In this document: positions 1 to 9,540 of the stretch, piece after piece
Layout: each line of letters begins with the position of its first letter
How positions within the stretch are numbered: the first letter of the stretch is position 1
Source of the DNA: JADJPO01 sp963825645
Lineage (GTDB): Bacteria > Actinomycetota > Actinomycetes > Actinomycetales > Kineosporiaceae
Assembly (NCBI GenBank): GCA_963825645.1
Contig: CAWGTT010000007.1
Location: 1 to 64,000 of the forward strand
Length of the DNA stretch: 64,000 nucleotides
Direction of reading: 5' to 3'
The notes under the pieces: model-generated
The model's input: only the letters and a program-made list of their open reading frames with translations
Databases searched by the model: none
What the model was told of the DNA's origin: nothing
Made by a program: the position numbers and the translations under genes

Positions 1-20
1 GCGCAACGTGGCCCTTTGCG

Positions 21-392
21 CTATCCGACTGCGTGCCGACCGTGCCTCGCCATTCCCACCATGGATTGCCGTTTGAGTCTGCCCCCTTGTACGTCGCGGG
101 TTTGCAAGAACCAATGATCGTCACCAGATTCTGTGAGCAATCCAGAGTTGCTGGCCAGCGGGTGCTGGCGCCTTGAGAGCAAGGATGGTGCACCTATTGA
201 TAGAATGTACGTCTCCAGGGAACTCTGATCTCCTTCTGGAACTCGGCCTCCGGGCCGGACTTTCGGAGCCCAGGAGACGAAGGGGAGTCCGGCGACCACC
301 ACAACAGCAATGGCACCGAAAATCAATGAGGAGACTCTCAGCCAATTTCTAGACGTCTTGGAGGCCGTGAGTACGGAGATCGCTATTCCCAA
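21..392 (-). CDS. Possible small membrane protein (doubtful)
   Basis: This open frame of 123 codons would begin at TTG and encodes one convincing hydrophobic segment at about residues 22-42, followed by a polar tail. The surrounding DNA is lower in GC than the rest of the window, which suggests a foreign origin. No Shine-Dalgarno sequence or family motif was recognised, and a second frame overlaps it. It could be a small membrane protein or chance, and I assign no function. Confidence 0.2.
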   Translation of the reverse strand: MGIAISVLTASKTSRNWLRVSSLIFGAIAVVVVAGLPFVSWAPKVRPGGRVPEGDQSSLETYILSIGAPSLLSRRQHPLASNSGLLTESGDDHWFLQTRDVQGGRLKRQSMVGMARHGRHAVG

Positions 393-1331
393 GATCCCGA
401 CACACAGGCTAACAAACCCTTAGCCAACTGTCCGGCGACCCCTTCAAATGCGTTAGTCGGATCCCTCTGGGTCGATTCAAAACGCCAAGCCTTGGCATAG
501 TAGCGGTTCCGATCGAGATGACGCCAAGTGACTCCTGGCGCGGCGAGTCTGCCGGTGGCGCAGTATCACCCAAATGGTCCGCGCATCACGTGCTTGGGCC
601 AATCCCGGGCCAATCCCCGGGTCGGAGCGACCGAGGTCTGCCCCAAGCTGAACCACAGCCAGGGGCTCCGCCCACGGAAGGCCGCACAGCGGACCAGTGA
701 GCGGTAGGCCGCTCCGCGGCTTACCTGTATCGCCTCTCCCGCACAAGTGGCACGGTTTGGTGTGTCGGGGCGCGCTCGATTCTCCGGCTTTCTCTCGGTC
801 CTGGCGCGGTCTGCGATCGGGCGGGCCTGTCCGGGGTCGCGCAGCGATCGCGGAGCGACGGCCCCGCAGGGGCCGCCCTTGACGGGCCTGGCCGGGAGCG
901 GATGCTGGCGCCGGCGAGGGAAAGCCGGGTCGGTGACGTGTCGATGTTCGTGTCCGCCGCCGTCGGCGGCGGGACGTTGTGGTGGTGATGGTGTGGTCGT
1001 CCTCCTCGCTGGTGAACGGGTCGAGCGTGGGACTGGTTGGCAGGTCGAGGGTTTGGGCAACCAGGCTTACCTCGGCGCGGACCTGTGTCGTGGTCCGGTC
1101 ACATGATGATGGATGGGGTGCTTTCGCCCCGGCTGGGCTCCCGCTCTGGCGGGAGCGCGACCGTTCAATCTACTCAGGCCGCCCGTAACACGGGTTCCTG
1201 CCAGCAGGAACCACGGTGACGGTCTGACAGCCGCGTTGCTGGAACTGGCCGCTTCAGCCTCATCGGTTCGTGGGCCTCTTTCCTCTTTCTGCCGCACCAG
1301 GATCCACTGCACGGTGCTAAGGGACTCGGGT
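393..1331. other. Stretch without a supportable gene, downstream of the IS110 transposase
   Basis: Several short frames overlap here on both strands, but none has a recognisable domain, a good ribosome site or a consistent codon bias. A 7-bp hairpin (CGGCCCC / GGGGCCG around GCA) sits at 859-875. The part near 1200-1331 probably includes the right end of the IS110 element, but IS110 elements lack long terminal inverted repeats, so the boundary cannot be set by eye. Confidence 0.4.
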
Positions 1332-2375
1332 CTAGACGTAGGCGAAGGCGTCGTCGCCGAGATCGGTCAGGATGTGTACCGCCTGGCGGATGAGCCGGCG
1401 GGCCTGGGACAACGCTGCCCGTTTGGCGTCGATCCGGTTCTTCGCCGCCGCGTAGTACGCATGGTCCGGCGCGGACGGGCGGGCGTGCGTCTTGCCGGCC
1501 TCGTACAGACACCACCGCAACACGGGCGGGCCCTGCCGGGACAACCGCCCTCGGCTGCGCTTGCCCGCCGAGGAGTACACCGTGATGTCCAGACCGGCAA
1601 ACCGGACCGCCTTCCGCACCGAGGAGAACCGGCCGGCCCCGCCCAGCCAGCACGTCAACGCCAAGGCAGTGATCGGCCCGACCCCGTACAACCGCCCGGC
1701 GAGCACCCGAGGGCCGTGCATGTGCCGGGCCGTGGTCAGCAGCTGCCGGCGCAGGATGTCCATCTGGGCCTCGGTCGCCTCCAGCATCAACACCGCGGCG
1801 GCGACCTGGGCCCGTCCCGCCGCCGACAGCTGCTCGGCCGCGACCGTGGCCAGCTGGGCCCGCCCGGCCGAGGTGTTCAGCTGCGGGCACGCCGTGGCGC
1901 CCTGGTGGAACAGCACCGCGTGGATCCGCTGCAGCCACGCCGTGTGGTCGCGGCGCAGGTCGTGATAGCAGCCCAACAGGGCCCGCGCCTCCACCACCTC
2001 CGTCGGCGGGATCCAGCACTCCGGTAACCGGCCGGCCAGGAGCAGGTCCCGCTGATGGCGGGCATCAGCCCGGTCGGTCTTGGCCCGCTTCTTGCGCCCC
2101 CGCAGGTTCGCGGTCTCGGCCGGTTCGGCCAGATGCGCGACCATCCCCGCCGCGGCCAGCTCCTCGGCGACGTACCGCCACCCGGTGCACCCCTCCACCG
2201 AGAACTCGACCTGGCCACGGTCGGCGCGGTCGGCGAACCGGCGCGCCAGCCAGTCCGCGAACTGCCGCCGGTCCGCGGACGGGATCTGCCCGACCGACAC
2301 TTCCCCGGTGTCGGTATCGAGATAGTCGAACGTGATCTGCTGCCGGTGCACATCCAGCCCACCTACGATGCTCAC
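1332..2375 (-). CDS. IS110-family transposase
   Basis: This is a 347-aa DEDD-type recombinase of the IS110 family, which moves its element with the help of a bridge RNA. The N-terminal RuvC-like half has GGLDVHRQQ near the start and a K-TDRADA motif at about 110-118. The C-terminal Tnp domain carries GVGPITALAL, followed by FAGLDITVYSSAGKR and the SRQGPPVLRW block with the expected serine. I chose GTG at 2375 because GAGGAGG precedes it by about 5 bases; a longer frame to 2408 lacks a ribosome site. It is full length for the family and appears intact. It lies among broken genes, which fits a region shaped by insertions. Confidence 0.93.
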   Translation of the reverse strand: MSIVGGLDVHRQQITFDYLDTDTGEVSVGQIPSADRRQFADWLARRFADRADRGQVEFSVEGCTGWRYVAEELAAAGMVAHLAEPAETANLRGRKKRAKTDRADARHQRDLLLAGRLPECWIPPTEVVEARALLGCYHDLRRDHTAWLQRIHAVLFHQGATACPQLNTSAGRAQLATVAAEQLSAAGRAQVAAAVLMLEATEAQMDILRRQLLTTARHMHGPRVLAGRLYGVGPITALALTCWLGGAGRFSSVRKAVRFAGLDITVYSSAGKRSRGRLSRQGPPVLRWCLYEAGKTHARPSAPDHAYYAAAKNRIDAKRAALSQARRLIRQAVHILTDLGDDAFAYV

Positions 2376-2580
2376 AAGGGACCTCCTCAAGCTCCGGGCA
2401 CGTCCCACAACGCGCCGGGTCGGTACTGGTACCGAAGCACCCCCGCGTCTGAGCTGGGGAGGTCCCCCCGTCTCGCTATCTCAACGTCAGCGGGGAATCC
2501 CAACGGCGCCGAGCCCGATGCATGTCATCTACCTGCGGGCGCGCAAGGCAGTGGCCGCATGGGCGTCAACCTGACAGGGA
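2376..2580 (-). ncRNA. Candidate bridge-RNA region upstream of the IS110 transposase
   Basis: In the IS110 group the non-coding segment just upstream of the recombinase gene encodes the bridge RNA, which pairs with target and donor DNA. Here about 200 untranslated bases precede the transposase start. They include a perfect CGGTAC-TG-GTACCG palindrome at 2421-2434 and a G-run/C-run pairing near 2456-2480. The call rests on position and family knowledge; the exact RNA ends, loops and guides were not determined. Confidence 0.4.
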
Positions 2581-2581
2581 G

Positions 2582-2610
2582 GCGGAACACGCCTGACGCG
2601 CGTGTTCCGC
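2582..2610. repeat. Perfect 11-bp stem-loop beside the IS110 element
   Basis: GCGGAACACGC at 2582-2592 pairs perfectly with GCGTGTTCCGC at 2600-2610 around a 7-base loop. It lies between the presumed IS110 left end and the broken AMIN-like gene. It could be a terminator, part of the element's end, or a target structure. There is no T-tract. Confidence 0.6.
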
Positions 2611-2611
2611 A

Positions 2612-3465
2612 CCTCGACAGGAGGCGCGCCACGCACCTGAGCCCGTTCCCCGGCACGCTCACCGAGGTGCGCGTCGCGGGGCACGCCGCGTACGACCGCG
2701 TCGTGTTCCAGATCAAACGCGCCATGCCCGGCTGGGACGTCCCTTACGTCAACATGGTGCACGCCGACGGCTCCGGGCTCCGGGCTGCGGGTCCCGGTCG
2801 CCGGAAGCGTCGCGCTGCACGCCGCGCTGCACGGCCTGAACGGCCACGACGAGCAAGGGCCGCGGAACCGCGACCGGTCTGAGCTCTTCTACCGGGTGGC
2901 CTGCCCTACGTCAGGTCAAGCCGGCCGGGACTTCGAGGCTGTGTTGTCCCTTGCGCTCGAAGTCAGCGACCGGCTCCACTTCCGGGACTCGCCCCTTCCA
3001 ACCCGACCCGGGTCGTCGTCGACATCGCGCACCCGATCGCTCTGCCTTCCGAACGACCGCTAGCCAGATCTGGGCCCCACCCGGCGGTGGTGGCGTCACG
3101 ATGGCCGGGATCCGCACAGGGGCCACCCCGGCTACGACCGGATCGTGCACGACCTGCCCGGAGCACGGCAACTGCTCGACGTCGGCTCCTGGTACGCCGG
3201 CGGCATGGACCAGCTCCCGCCGACGTTTTTGATCACCAGGCTGTGGACGTTCGCCGAAGCCAACTCGCCTGGTAGCCCCACCGTGCGCTGGAGCAGGCTG
3301 ACGACGATCAAGGTCTGTCTGCTGAACCCGCGTGCCGTCACCGCGAAATGGCTCAACCCGAGCAGCCTCGACGTGCTCGCCTCCGCAGGAGCTCGACACG
3401 GCTACCGAACGTCCGTGATCGCGGGGGACCGGACTACCCGCGTGGTGATCGACATCACTCGCTGA
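2612..3465 (+). pseudogene. Broken AMIN-like domain protein(s)
   Basis: Fragments of an AMIN-like domain, common in secreted actinobacterial lipoproteins, appear in order but in different frames. They are TEVRVAGHAAYDRVVFQI and GWDVPYVNMVHADGSG (2660-2775), then FEAVLSLALEVSDRLHFRDS (2930-2990), then a VVDIAHP end (about 3023-3043). A second similar start, GHPGYDRIVHDLPG, follows at 3120-3165 and the remnant closes with TTRVVIDITR and a stop at 3463-3465. No single frame spans even one domain, and no signal peptide remains. Most likely one or two tandem AMIN-like units were ruined by indels near the IS110 insertion. Confidence 0.55.
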
Positions 3466-3783
3466 GCTCCGCGCTGCGGTGCGTTTCACCCCGGCCGCGG
3501 TCGGGCAGGGCCACAGGTCACGCCGCGCTGCCGGATCGGCGCGATCGATCATCGCAGTGGCCGCCGCCGCCCTGGACGTGCTCAAGCAGGTCCGCACCGC
3601 GGAGGTCGCCTAACCAACCAGCCCTCCGGAGAACCCAGGGCGGTTCACCCCTGCTGAAGCCCCATGCCGGCCTGGTCGCGGGTAGACCAGCGCATCCGTT
3701 CTCGAACATCCCCCGCCGCCTGCTCGCGTCGGCCAGAGCTCGCCGCCCGGTCTGCAATGCTGGGCTGCGAGGAGGTGCTGCCC

Positions 3784-4536
3784 GTGGACGCAGCCGAGAA
3801 ACGGATCGCCTTGCTGATCGACGCCGACAATGCGCCGGCGTCGAAGATCGAGGTGATCCTCGGCGAGGTGGCGCGGCACGGTGCGGCGAACGTGCGCCGG
3901 GCTTACGGCAACTGGAAGAGCCCGCACCTGAAGAGCTGGGAGGTGGTGCTGCACTCCTACGCCATCCGGCCGATCCAGCAGTTCGCCTACTCCAGCGGCA
4001 AGAACGCCTCCGACATGGCGATGGTCATCGACGCTATGGACCTGCTCTACGCCCGCTCACTGGACGCGTTCGCGATCGTCTCCAGCGACGCCGACTTCAC
4101 CCCGCTGGTCATGCGGATCCTGACCGACGGACTCAAGGTGTACGGCTTCGGGGAGAAGAAGACCCCGGACCCGTTCGTCAACGCCTGCTCCCAGTTCATC
4201 TACGTCGAGGGACTCGGCGAGTCCACGCCGGCGTCCGGCGGGGGAGCCGGCAGCACGGGCGAGGCGGTGCTTCGCCCCGTCGGGCCCAAGCAGCTGCGCG
4301 GCGACGCCCGCCTGGTCCGCATGCTCAGGACGGCGGTCGAGGCCACTGAGGGCGACGACGGCTGGGTCCAGCTCGGCTCGGTCGGCAACCAGATCGCCAA
4401 CCAGGCCTCGTTCGACCCGCGCAACTACGGGTACCGCAAGCTGAGCGACCTCGTCGAGGCCACCGAGCTCTTCGACGTCAAGCGCCAGAACCAGATCGTC
4501 CTCGTCCGCAACCGACGCAGCTCGAGTCAGGGGTAG
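3784..4536 (+). CDS. NYN-domain (LabA-like) protein with C-terminal LOTUS/OST-HTH domain
   Basis: This 250-aa protein has a PIN-like NYN nuclease fold at about residues 5-145. It has the acidic positions RIALLIDADN near the start, ASDMAMVIDAMDLLY in the middle and IVSSDADFTPLVMRI later, expected to hold a metal ion. A Gly/Ser linker follows, then a winged LOTUS-type module (about 180-250) that often contacts RNA. It is probably a cytoplasmic RNA-processing or RNA-binding factor. GTG at 3784 is chosen because GAGGAGG ends 8 bases before it; a longer frame from 3664 has no ribosome site and a low-complexity N-terminus. Part of its 3' end is repeated near 13040-13160. Confidence 0.85.
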   Translation: MDAAEKRIALLIDADNAPASKIEVILGEVARHGAANVRRAYGNWKSPHLKSWEVVLHSYAIRPIQQFAYSSGKNASDMAMVIDAMDLLYARSLDAFAIVSSDADFTPLVMRILTDGLKVYGFGEKKTPDPFVNACSQFIYVEGLGESTPASGGGAGSTGEAVLRPVGPKQLRGDARLVRMLRTAVEATEGDDGWVQLGSVGNQIANQASFDPRNYGYRKLSDLVEATELFDVKRQNQIVLVRNRRSSSQG

Positions 4537-5010
4537 CTCACCACCGTCACCGGGATGTCTGGGTTGGCGCTGGTCGACGACCCGCCGGTGCCGTTGACGA
4601 CGTTGAGGATGCCACCCTTCCCGTTGGCTGGATCGAGGAAGATCGTGAGCAGGTTCTTGAGACTCCCGGCCGGCGGCGTGGTCGGGACCTCGCAAGAGTT
4701 GTCCGCGAGGATTCCCACGCCCTGGTTGAAGAAGCTGTAGCTGCCCATCCCGTTCTCGCCGTTCCGATCGTCTCGGTGTTCTGGTAGTGCTCGACGAACA
4801 GCCCGGTCGCTGTCACGTTGTCGCCGTTGACGATGACGCCGGTGTCGCCGTATTGACGGTCCAGCCGAACGAGCCGGGGTTGCCGTGGTCGGCGCGCCAG
4901 GACCAGATGTTGTCGAGGATGACGTTGTCACTGTTGACCTCGAGACTGACCGCGGCCTTGCCGACGTGAGGTCCGCCGATTCGGAGGACCGGTCCGCAGC
5001 CCATGGACCT
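4527..5010 (-). pseudogene. Truncated copy 1 of a secreted pectate-lyase-like beta-helix gene
   Basis: Three frames carry consecutive pieces of the protein family also found at 5158-7211. They are RIGGPHVGKAAVSLEVNSDN and SWRADHG (4880-4990), then VTATGLFVEHYQN (4780-4820), then SYSFFNQGVGILADN with the PVTVVSYP terminus (4527-4740). The 5' half is absent and two frameshifts break the rest. These proteins are secreted right-handed beta-helices, often misannotated as adenylyl cyclase or factor 5/8 proteins in Streptomyces. The 3' end overlaps the convergent NYN gene by 10 bases. Confidence 0.75.
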
Positions 5011-5105
5011 GCCTGGTCGGAGTGGGCTCCTACGCGGTCGTGGTGAACTCCGACTGACCGACCTCCCCTCGAACCGGGACCGCTCGCGGAGCCCACGCGC
5101 AGCAA

Positions 5106-5135
5106 GACCGGCCGGCTCCGTGGAGCCGGCCGGTC
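5106..5135 (-). terminator. Strong hairpin after the lyase-like gene
   Basis: GACCGGCCGGCTCC at 5106-5119 and its exact complement at 5122-5135 form a perfect 14-bp stem with a minimal loop. It lies 22 bases beyond the stop of the lyase-like gene at 5158, on its downstream side. There is no U-tract, as is common for actinobacterial terminators. Confidence 0.65.
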
Positions 5136-5157
5136 CCGCCTCGGCGCCGAGGTCAGC

Positions 5158-7211
5158 TCACGGGTAGCTGACCACGTAGCTCGGGTCCTCGTAGTTGTCC
5201 GGGTCACCGGGATCGGGGATGCCGTCCACCGTGCCACCGACACCGTTGACCACGTGCTTGATCGTGCCCGGGCCGCTGAGGTTCTTCGTCATGACGTGGA
5301 TCAGCTTGACGCCGGGCGTCTTCGGAACCTCGTAGCCGTTCTCGGTGACGATGTCGGGGTTGTTCCGGTTGTAGACGTAGACCCCGCCGCCCCACAGCTG
5401 GTGCTTCTTGACCTTGTCGCCGACCTTGTACGCGGCCCAGCCGAGGGTGCCGTCCGGAGTCGTCCAGTCCGCCTGGGTCGGCGGGTCGTACGGCAGCTCG
5501 TTCTGGTAGAGGATCACGCGGCCGTTCTCGCCGTTCCAGATGGTGTTGTACTCCTGGAAGTGCTCGACGAACAGCCCGGTCGCCGTGACGTCGTCGCCGT
5601 TGACGACGACGCCGTTACGGCCGACGTTGGTCGTCCACCGCTGGTTGTCGCCGAGGAACCCGTTGGGGCATACCGTGGCAGGTTCGTTGCACTTCTCGTC
5701 GAAGCCCTCGACGCCGTGGTCGGCTCGCCACACCCAGGTGTGGTCGATGAGGACGTGGTCGCTGTTGATCTGGAGGGCGACGTCGGCCTTGCCGATGTGC
5801 GGGCCGCCGACGCGGAAGTACACGTCACTGAGCGTCGTCGGGTTCTTCGGGTCCGTCTTCTTGGAACCCTTGTTGCCGTTCGGCTTGCCGACCTGCAGCA
5901 GCACCGGTGACTTGACGGTGCCCGCGTCGACGGTCACGCCGGCCACGATGATGCCCGGCCTGTCGGCGATCGTCAGTGGGGTGGCCCCCTTCACGGCGGT
6001 GAGTGTCGCCTGGCCCATGCCCAGGACGACAGTGTTGGCGCGTTTGATGGAGATACTCCTCGCGACGTCGTAGACGCCGGGGGTGAGGATCAGGTTCTTG
6101 CCGCGAGCGAGCTGGTTGTTGATCACCCGTACCGAGTCGCCCGGCTTGGCGACGAAGAAGTCGGCTGATCGGGATGGTTCGGCCAGGCGTCAGTTCTGCC
6201 GGCCCAGCTGATGCCGCTCGTGTTGGAGCGCGCGGACGGGACCCGGACCTGGTATCTGCCCTTGTCGTCGACGAACAGGTACGGCTTCTCCCGGCTCAGC
6301 GGGGTCTTCGCCAGTGTGGTGTACGGAGGGTCCGGGTAGGTGTCGTGCAGCGTCGGGGCGCCGACGACACCGGAGAAGACCTGGTTCCAGACGGCGTTCG
6401 ACCACTCGAGCGACCTCGCTGTTGCGTGTGTACCACTGCTGCTGGGATCCATTGATCACGGTTCCCGCCCTGGAGTCGGCGATATAGCCGCCGCTCGCGA
6501 AGGACGGGCTCGAGCAGTAGTCCATGAGCGTGAGGCCGCCGCCCGGTGACGTCCACGCGACGCAGCGAGACCGCCTGCGAGACGGCCCAGAAGTTGTTGC
6601 CGTGCCCGGCAGCCGTCCTGGCCGATGCTGTTGACGTTGATGGTGAGGTTGGACAGGGAGCGCCAGAAGTTGTTCAGCGCGAAGCACTGATTCGGTGGGT
6701 TCGCCGTATCGTCGGTCGGAGCGCCGTTCGCGTCGAAGCAGCGGTTGTAGACCTCGATCTTTCCGTTGATCTGGACCTCGCCCGGCGAGGCGCCCAGACC
6801 GGCGACCTCGGTGTAGTACCCGACCTTGGCCAGCAACGGCTCAGTGTCGGTGCCGTACGTGCCCGGCAGGAAGTAGAAGCCGTAGCGCGCGCTGCCCATC
6901 TCGTTGTTGCGCTGCTTCTCCCAGATCGCGTCGAACTTCGCCTGGATCTGGCTGGTCGGCATGCTCGGATCGAAGATCGTCACGTTGGGCCCGAAGTCAG
7001 GTACCCTTTGCGGCGCCTTGAGCTGGACGCCTGCAGCCACGGTCCCGGCCGCCGGTTGCGCGCCGGCGGCGTTCCCGATGGGCGCGAACAGCGCAGCCAC
7101 CATGACGCCGACAAGGGCGAGCAGCCGACTGCCGGCCCAGTTCCGTGCGTGGCGTGTCGAGCGCGATCCCCCCGGTGCCTCCTGCGAATGATGCGGTCTA
7201 CGTTGACGCAT
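5158..7211 (-). pseudogene. Copy 2 of the secreted pectate-lyase-like beta-helix gene, frameshifted
   Basis: Joined across frames this is a secreted protein of about 680 residues. ATG at 7211 follows GGAAGGAGAGG. A signal peptide (LLALVGVMVAALFAPIGNAAGA) precedes DFGPNVTIFDPSM, YGFYFLPGTYGTDTEPLL, VGYYTEVAGLGASPGEV and FWRSLSNLTINVNSIGQDGC. A shift near 6600 leads to LTLMDYCSSPSFASGGYIAD, another near 6430 to WSNAVWNQVFSGVVGAP and SREKPYLFVDDKGRYQV, and a third near 6190 to FFVAKPGDSVRV and the long intact C-terminal helix ending VVSYP. At least three indels make it non-functional unless they are sequencing errors. The family is probably polysaccharide-active, and a neighbouring LacI gene fits sugar use. 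Confidence 0.8.
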
Positions 7212-7493
7212 ATAGCCTCTCCTTCCGGACTCCGGACGCACAGACGTAGCCGGGACGGCGCAACGCTCGAGAGCGGGCGTCGGGGCGCGACCTACCTTCG
7301 GCCTCGCTCCGGCGTCCGTGCACCGGACCCACACGCGCGTGTCGGAGAGTGTGGGGAGGGTGTTGGGCGACAGCGACATGGCGGACGTCTGATGACGAGT
7401 CGGACATTAGCGCAGCCCGATCCGCCGGTCCAGAGAGCGCTATCCGGCGCCGTTCGATCGAAGATGCCCGGGCGGTGCCACGGCTGCCTGGGC

Positions 7494-8135
7494 CTACTCG
7501 TGCTGCTGGAGGGACCGGTTGCGTCCCATGCCGGCGAAGGCGTCGGGTTCACGCGAACGCAGCAGCGACGCGGAGATCACGCCGACGACGACGGCGACAC
7601 CGATGAGTGAGGGCAGCAGCCAGCTGAGGATGCTCGTCTGGTCGCCGATCAGGAACCCGAACTGACTGGTGGCGTACATCGCCACCCCGGCCAGGCCGAG
7701 CATGGCCAGGGCCGGTGCGATCGTGGTGCGCCACGAGTTGTCGTCGAGCCCCTTGTTCCGCTGGAAGAACACGATCACGGACAGAGCCGACAGCGCCATC
7801 AGGTAGGCGATCGCCAGGGTGCCCAGCTGAGTCAGCCACGTGAACAGCGTCAGCCCCGGGTCCATACCGCGGATCGCGAAGATCGCTACGACGACCGCCG
7901 CCAGAGCGGTCTGGCTGAGCGAGCCCATGTGCGGGGAGAGGTGGACCTCGTGGGTGCGGCCCAGACGCTCGGGCACCAGACCTTCCCTGCCCAGCGCGTA
8001 CGCATAGCGGGCCACGGCGTTGTGGAAGGCCAGCAGTGCAGCGAAGAGCGAGCTGGCGAACAGGAACAGCATCACCTTGTCGACCAGGAACGAGCCGAGG
8101 TATGGCGTGGCCATGGCGAACAGGAAGACCTGCAC
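7494..8135 (-). pseudogene. C-terminal fragment of an APC-superfamily amino-acid permease
   Basis: About 210 residues remain, with roughly five hydrophobic segments and the typical block FASSLFAALLAFHNAVARYAYALGREG found in the C-terminal half of APC permeases of about 480 residues. The first seven or so helices are missing, so it cannot work as a transporter. The frame runs upstream into a few codons (VQGGRQDFGPN, 8136-8170) that belong to the lyase-like family, so the fragment starts at a recombination joint. An in-frame TGA lies near 8190. Confidence 0.75.
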
Positions 8136-8190
8136 GTTGGGGCCGAAGTCCTGCCTGCCGCCCTGGACACGAACCTCGCCAAGGTGTCAA
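8125..8190 (-). pseudogene. Scrap of a lyase-like N-terminus fused to the permease fragment
   Basis: The codons read LGEVRVQGGRQDFGPNVQVF, which matches the mature N-terminus of the neighbouring beta-helix family (DFGPNVTIF in the copy at 5158-7211), not an APC permease. An in-frame TGA lies just upstream. The DNA GTTGGG(C/G)CCGAAGTC is shared with 6983-6997 of the copy at 5158-7211, which could have supplied microhomology for the joint. Confidence 0.45.
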
Positions 8191-8232
8191 TCGACCCGAG
8201 ACCGTTCCAGGTCGCGAGCGGCGACGACCTGT

Positions 8233-9291
8233 TTACGACGACTCGCGGACCACCAGGGTCACCGGGAGGACCACGTGGTCGACGGAGTCGAGCGGCGGAA
8301 GGTCGTCCGGCGTCTCGAGGACCAGACCGGGACGTATCCGTGACACGAGCATCCGTGCCATCGCCCGGCCCTGGAGCACGGTGTCCTGCCGGACCGTCGT
8401 CAGCGGCGGATCGGCGAAGGTGGCCATCGGGATGTCGTCGAAGCCAACCACGGCGACGTCGTCGGGGACCTCGCGACCGGCCAGCCGAAGGGCCTTGAGG
8501 GCGCCGATGGCCATCAGGTCCGAGGCGACGAACAGGCCGTCGAGATCGGGCGCCCGGGCCAGCAGCCGAGTTGTCGCCAGCTCACCGCCGGTCATCGTGA
8601 AGTCTCCGCGCTCCACCCGAGCAGCCCGGAACGCCCGCCCGGCACCGGCTTTGAAGCCGGCAAGCCGGTCGATGCCGGCGGACATGTCCTTCGGTCCGCT
8701 GACCGTGCCCACCCTGGTCCGACCACGCTGCAGCAGGTGGCGCGCCGCCAGCTTCGCCCCGCCGACGTTGTCGTTGTCGACGTACGGAACAGCCAGATCA
8801 GGGTGTAGTGGCCGACCGCCGATGACGACCGGGATGCCCGCCCGGATCATGGCCTCGGGAAGCGGGTCGTGGGTCGCGTGCTCGGAGATCAGCAGAACGC
8901 CGTCGATCGGGGCGGACCGCAGGTACTGCTCGATCCGATCGAGATCCGGGTGTGACTGCGCCATCAGGAGCGTCACCTGCAGGCCTGCGCCCATCGCCTC
9001 ATGACTGACACCGCGCACGATGTCGGCGAAGAACGGGTCCCCGAAGACCCGCACGTCAGGTTCGGAGGCCACCAGGGCGATGGTGTCGGTCCGCCGGGTC
9101 ACCAGCGAACGGGCTGCCTGGTTGGGAACGTAGCCGAGATCAGCGACAGCCTGCTCGACCTTCTTCCGCAGCGCTGGCGCCACCGACGACGACCCGTTGA
9201 CGACCCGGGACACCGTGGCTCTGGATACCCCGGCCAACGCCGCCACCTGCTCCAGGTTCGGCCGACCGGACGCCAGGGGCACCTGCGCCAC
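8233..9291 (-). CDS. LacI-family transcriptional regulator
   Basis: The 352-aa protein has the standard LacI layout. A helix-turn-helix occupies residues 12-32 (LEQVAALAGVSRATVSRVVN), followed by the hinge helix with PNQAARSLVTRRT. A periplasmic-binding-like sensor domain runs from about 65 and carries VASEPDVRVFGDPFFADIVRG and the effector-pocket block VAVVGFDDIPMATFADPPLTTV. It probably senses a sugar in the cytoplasm. It is divergent from the 1163-aa protein, with 249 bases between and a palindrome just before that gene, so it most likely represses it and perhaps itself. Its 3' neighbours are decayed. The protein looks full length. Confidence 0.93.
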   Translation of the reverse strand: MAQVPLASGRPNLEQVAALAGVSRATVSRVVNGSSSVAPALRKKVEQAVADLGYVPNQAARSLVTRRTDTIALVASEPDVRVFGDPFFADIVRGVSHEAMGAGLQVTLLMAQSHPDLDRIEQYLRSAPIDGVLLISEHATHDPLPEAMIRAGIPVVIGGRPLHPDLAVPYVDNDNVGGAKLAARHLLQRGRTRVGTVSGPKDMSAGIDRLAGFKAGAGRAFRAARVERGDFTMTGGELATTRLLARAPDLDGLFVASDLMAIGALKALRLAGREVPDDVAVVGFDDIPMATFADPPLTTVRQDTVLQGRAMARMLVSRIRPGLVLETPDDLPPLDSVDHVVLPVTLVVRESS

Positions 9292-9509
9292 TCTTTTTCC
9301 TCCGCGCTATTGCTGACCTGGCCTCACTCTATCGGTGGGTTGATGGGGGCAGTCCGTTGCGGGCGCGACGCCGCGGAACAACGACGCGCCTTCTCTGGGA
9401 TGACGTGTCAGGGACACGTAGTCGTCAGTAACGGATCGTCAGCGGGACCGCGGGGTCCTGCCCGCCGCGGCTCGGGGCTTGTCGGTCGTGCCCGGTGATG
9501 ACAGGGTGG

Positions 9510-9521
9510 GAGAGCGCTCTC
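9510..9521. promoter_or_regulatory. Probable LacI operator
   Basis: GAGAGCGCTCTC is a perfect 12-bp palindrome centred on CGCG-type CpG symmetry; with flanks it reads GGGAGAGCGCTCTCAG. LacI-family regulators of actinobacteria often bind GGGAGCGCTCCC-like sites. It lies 20 bases before the start of the 1163-aa gene and about 220 bases before the divergent LacI gene, positioned to block transcription. Confidence 0.6.
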
Positions 9522-9540
9522 AGCAGGCTAGGAGGTCACC

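Noticed and set aside
2640..2890. An intact secreted AMIN protein
   Set aside because: The frame turns to Arg-rich nonsense after about residue 75 of the match and later parts lie in other frames.
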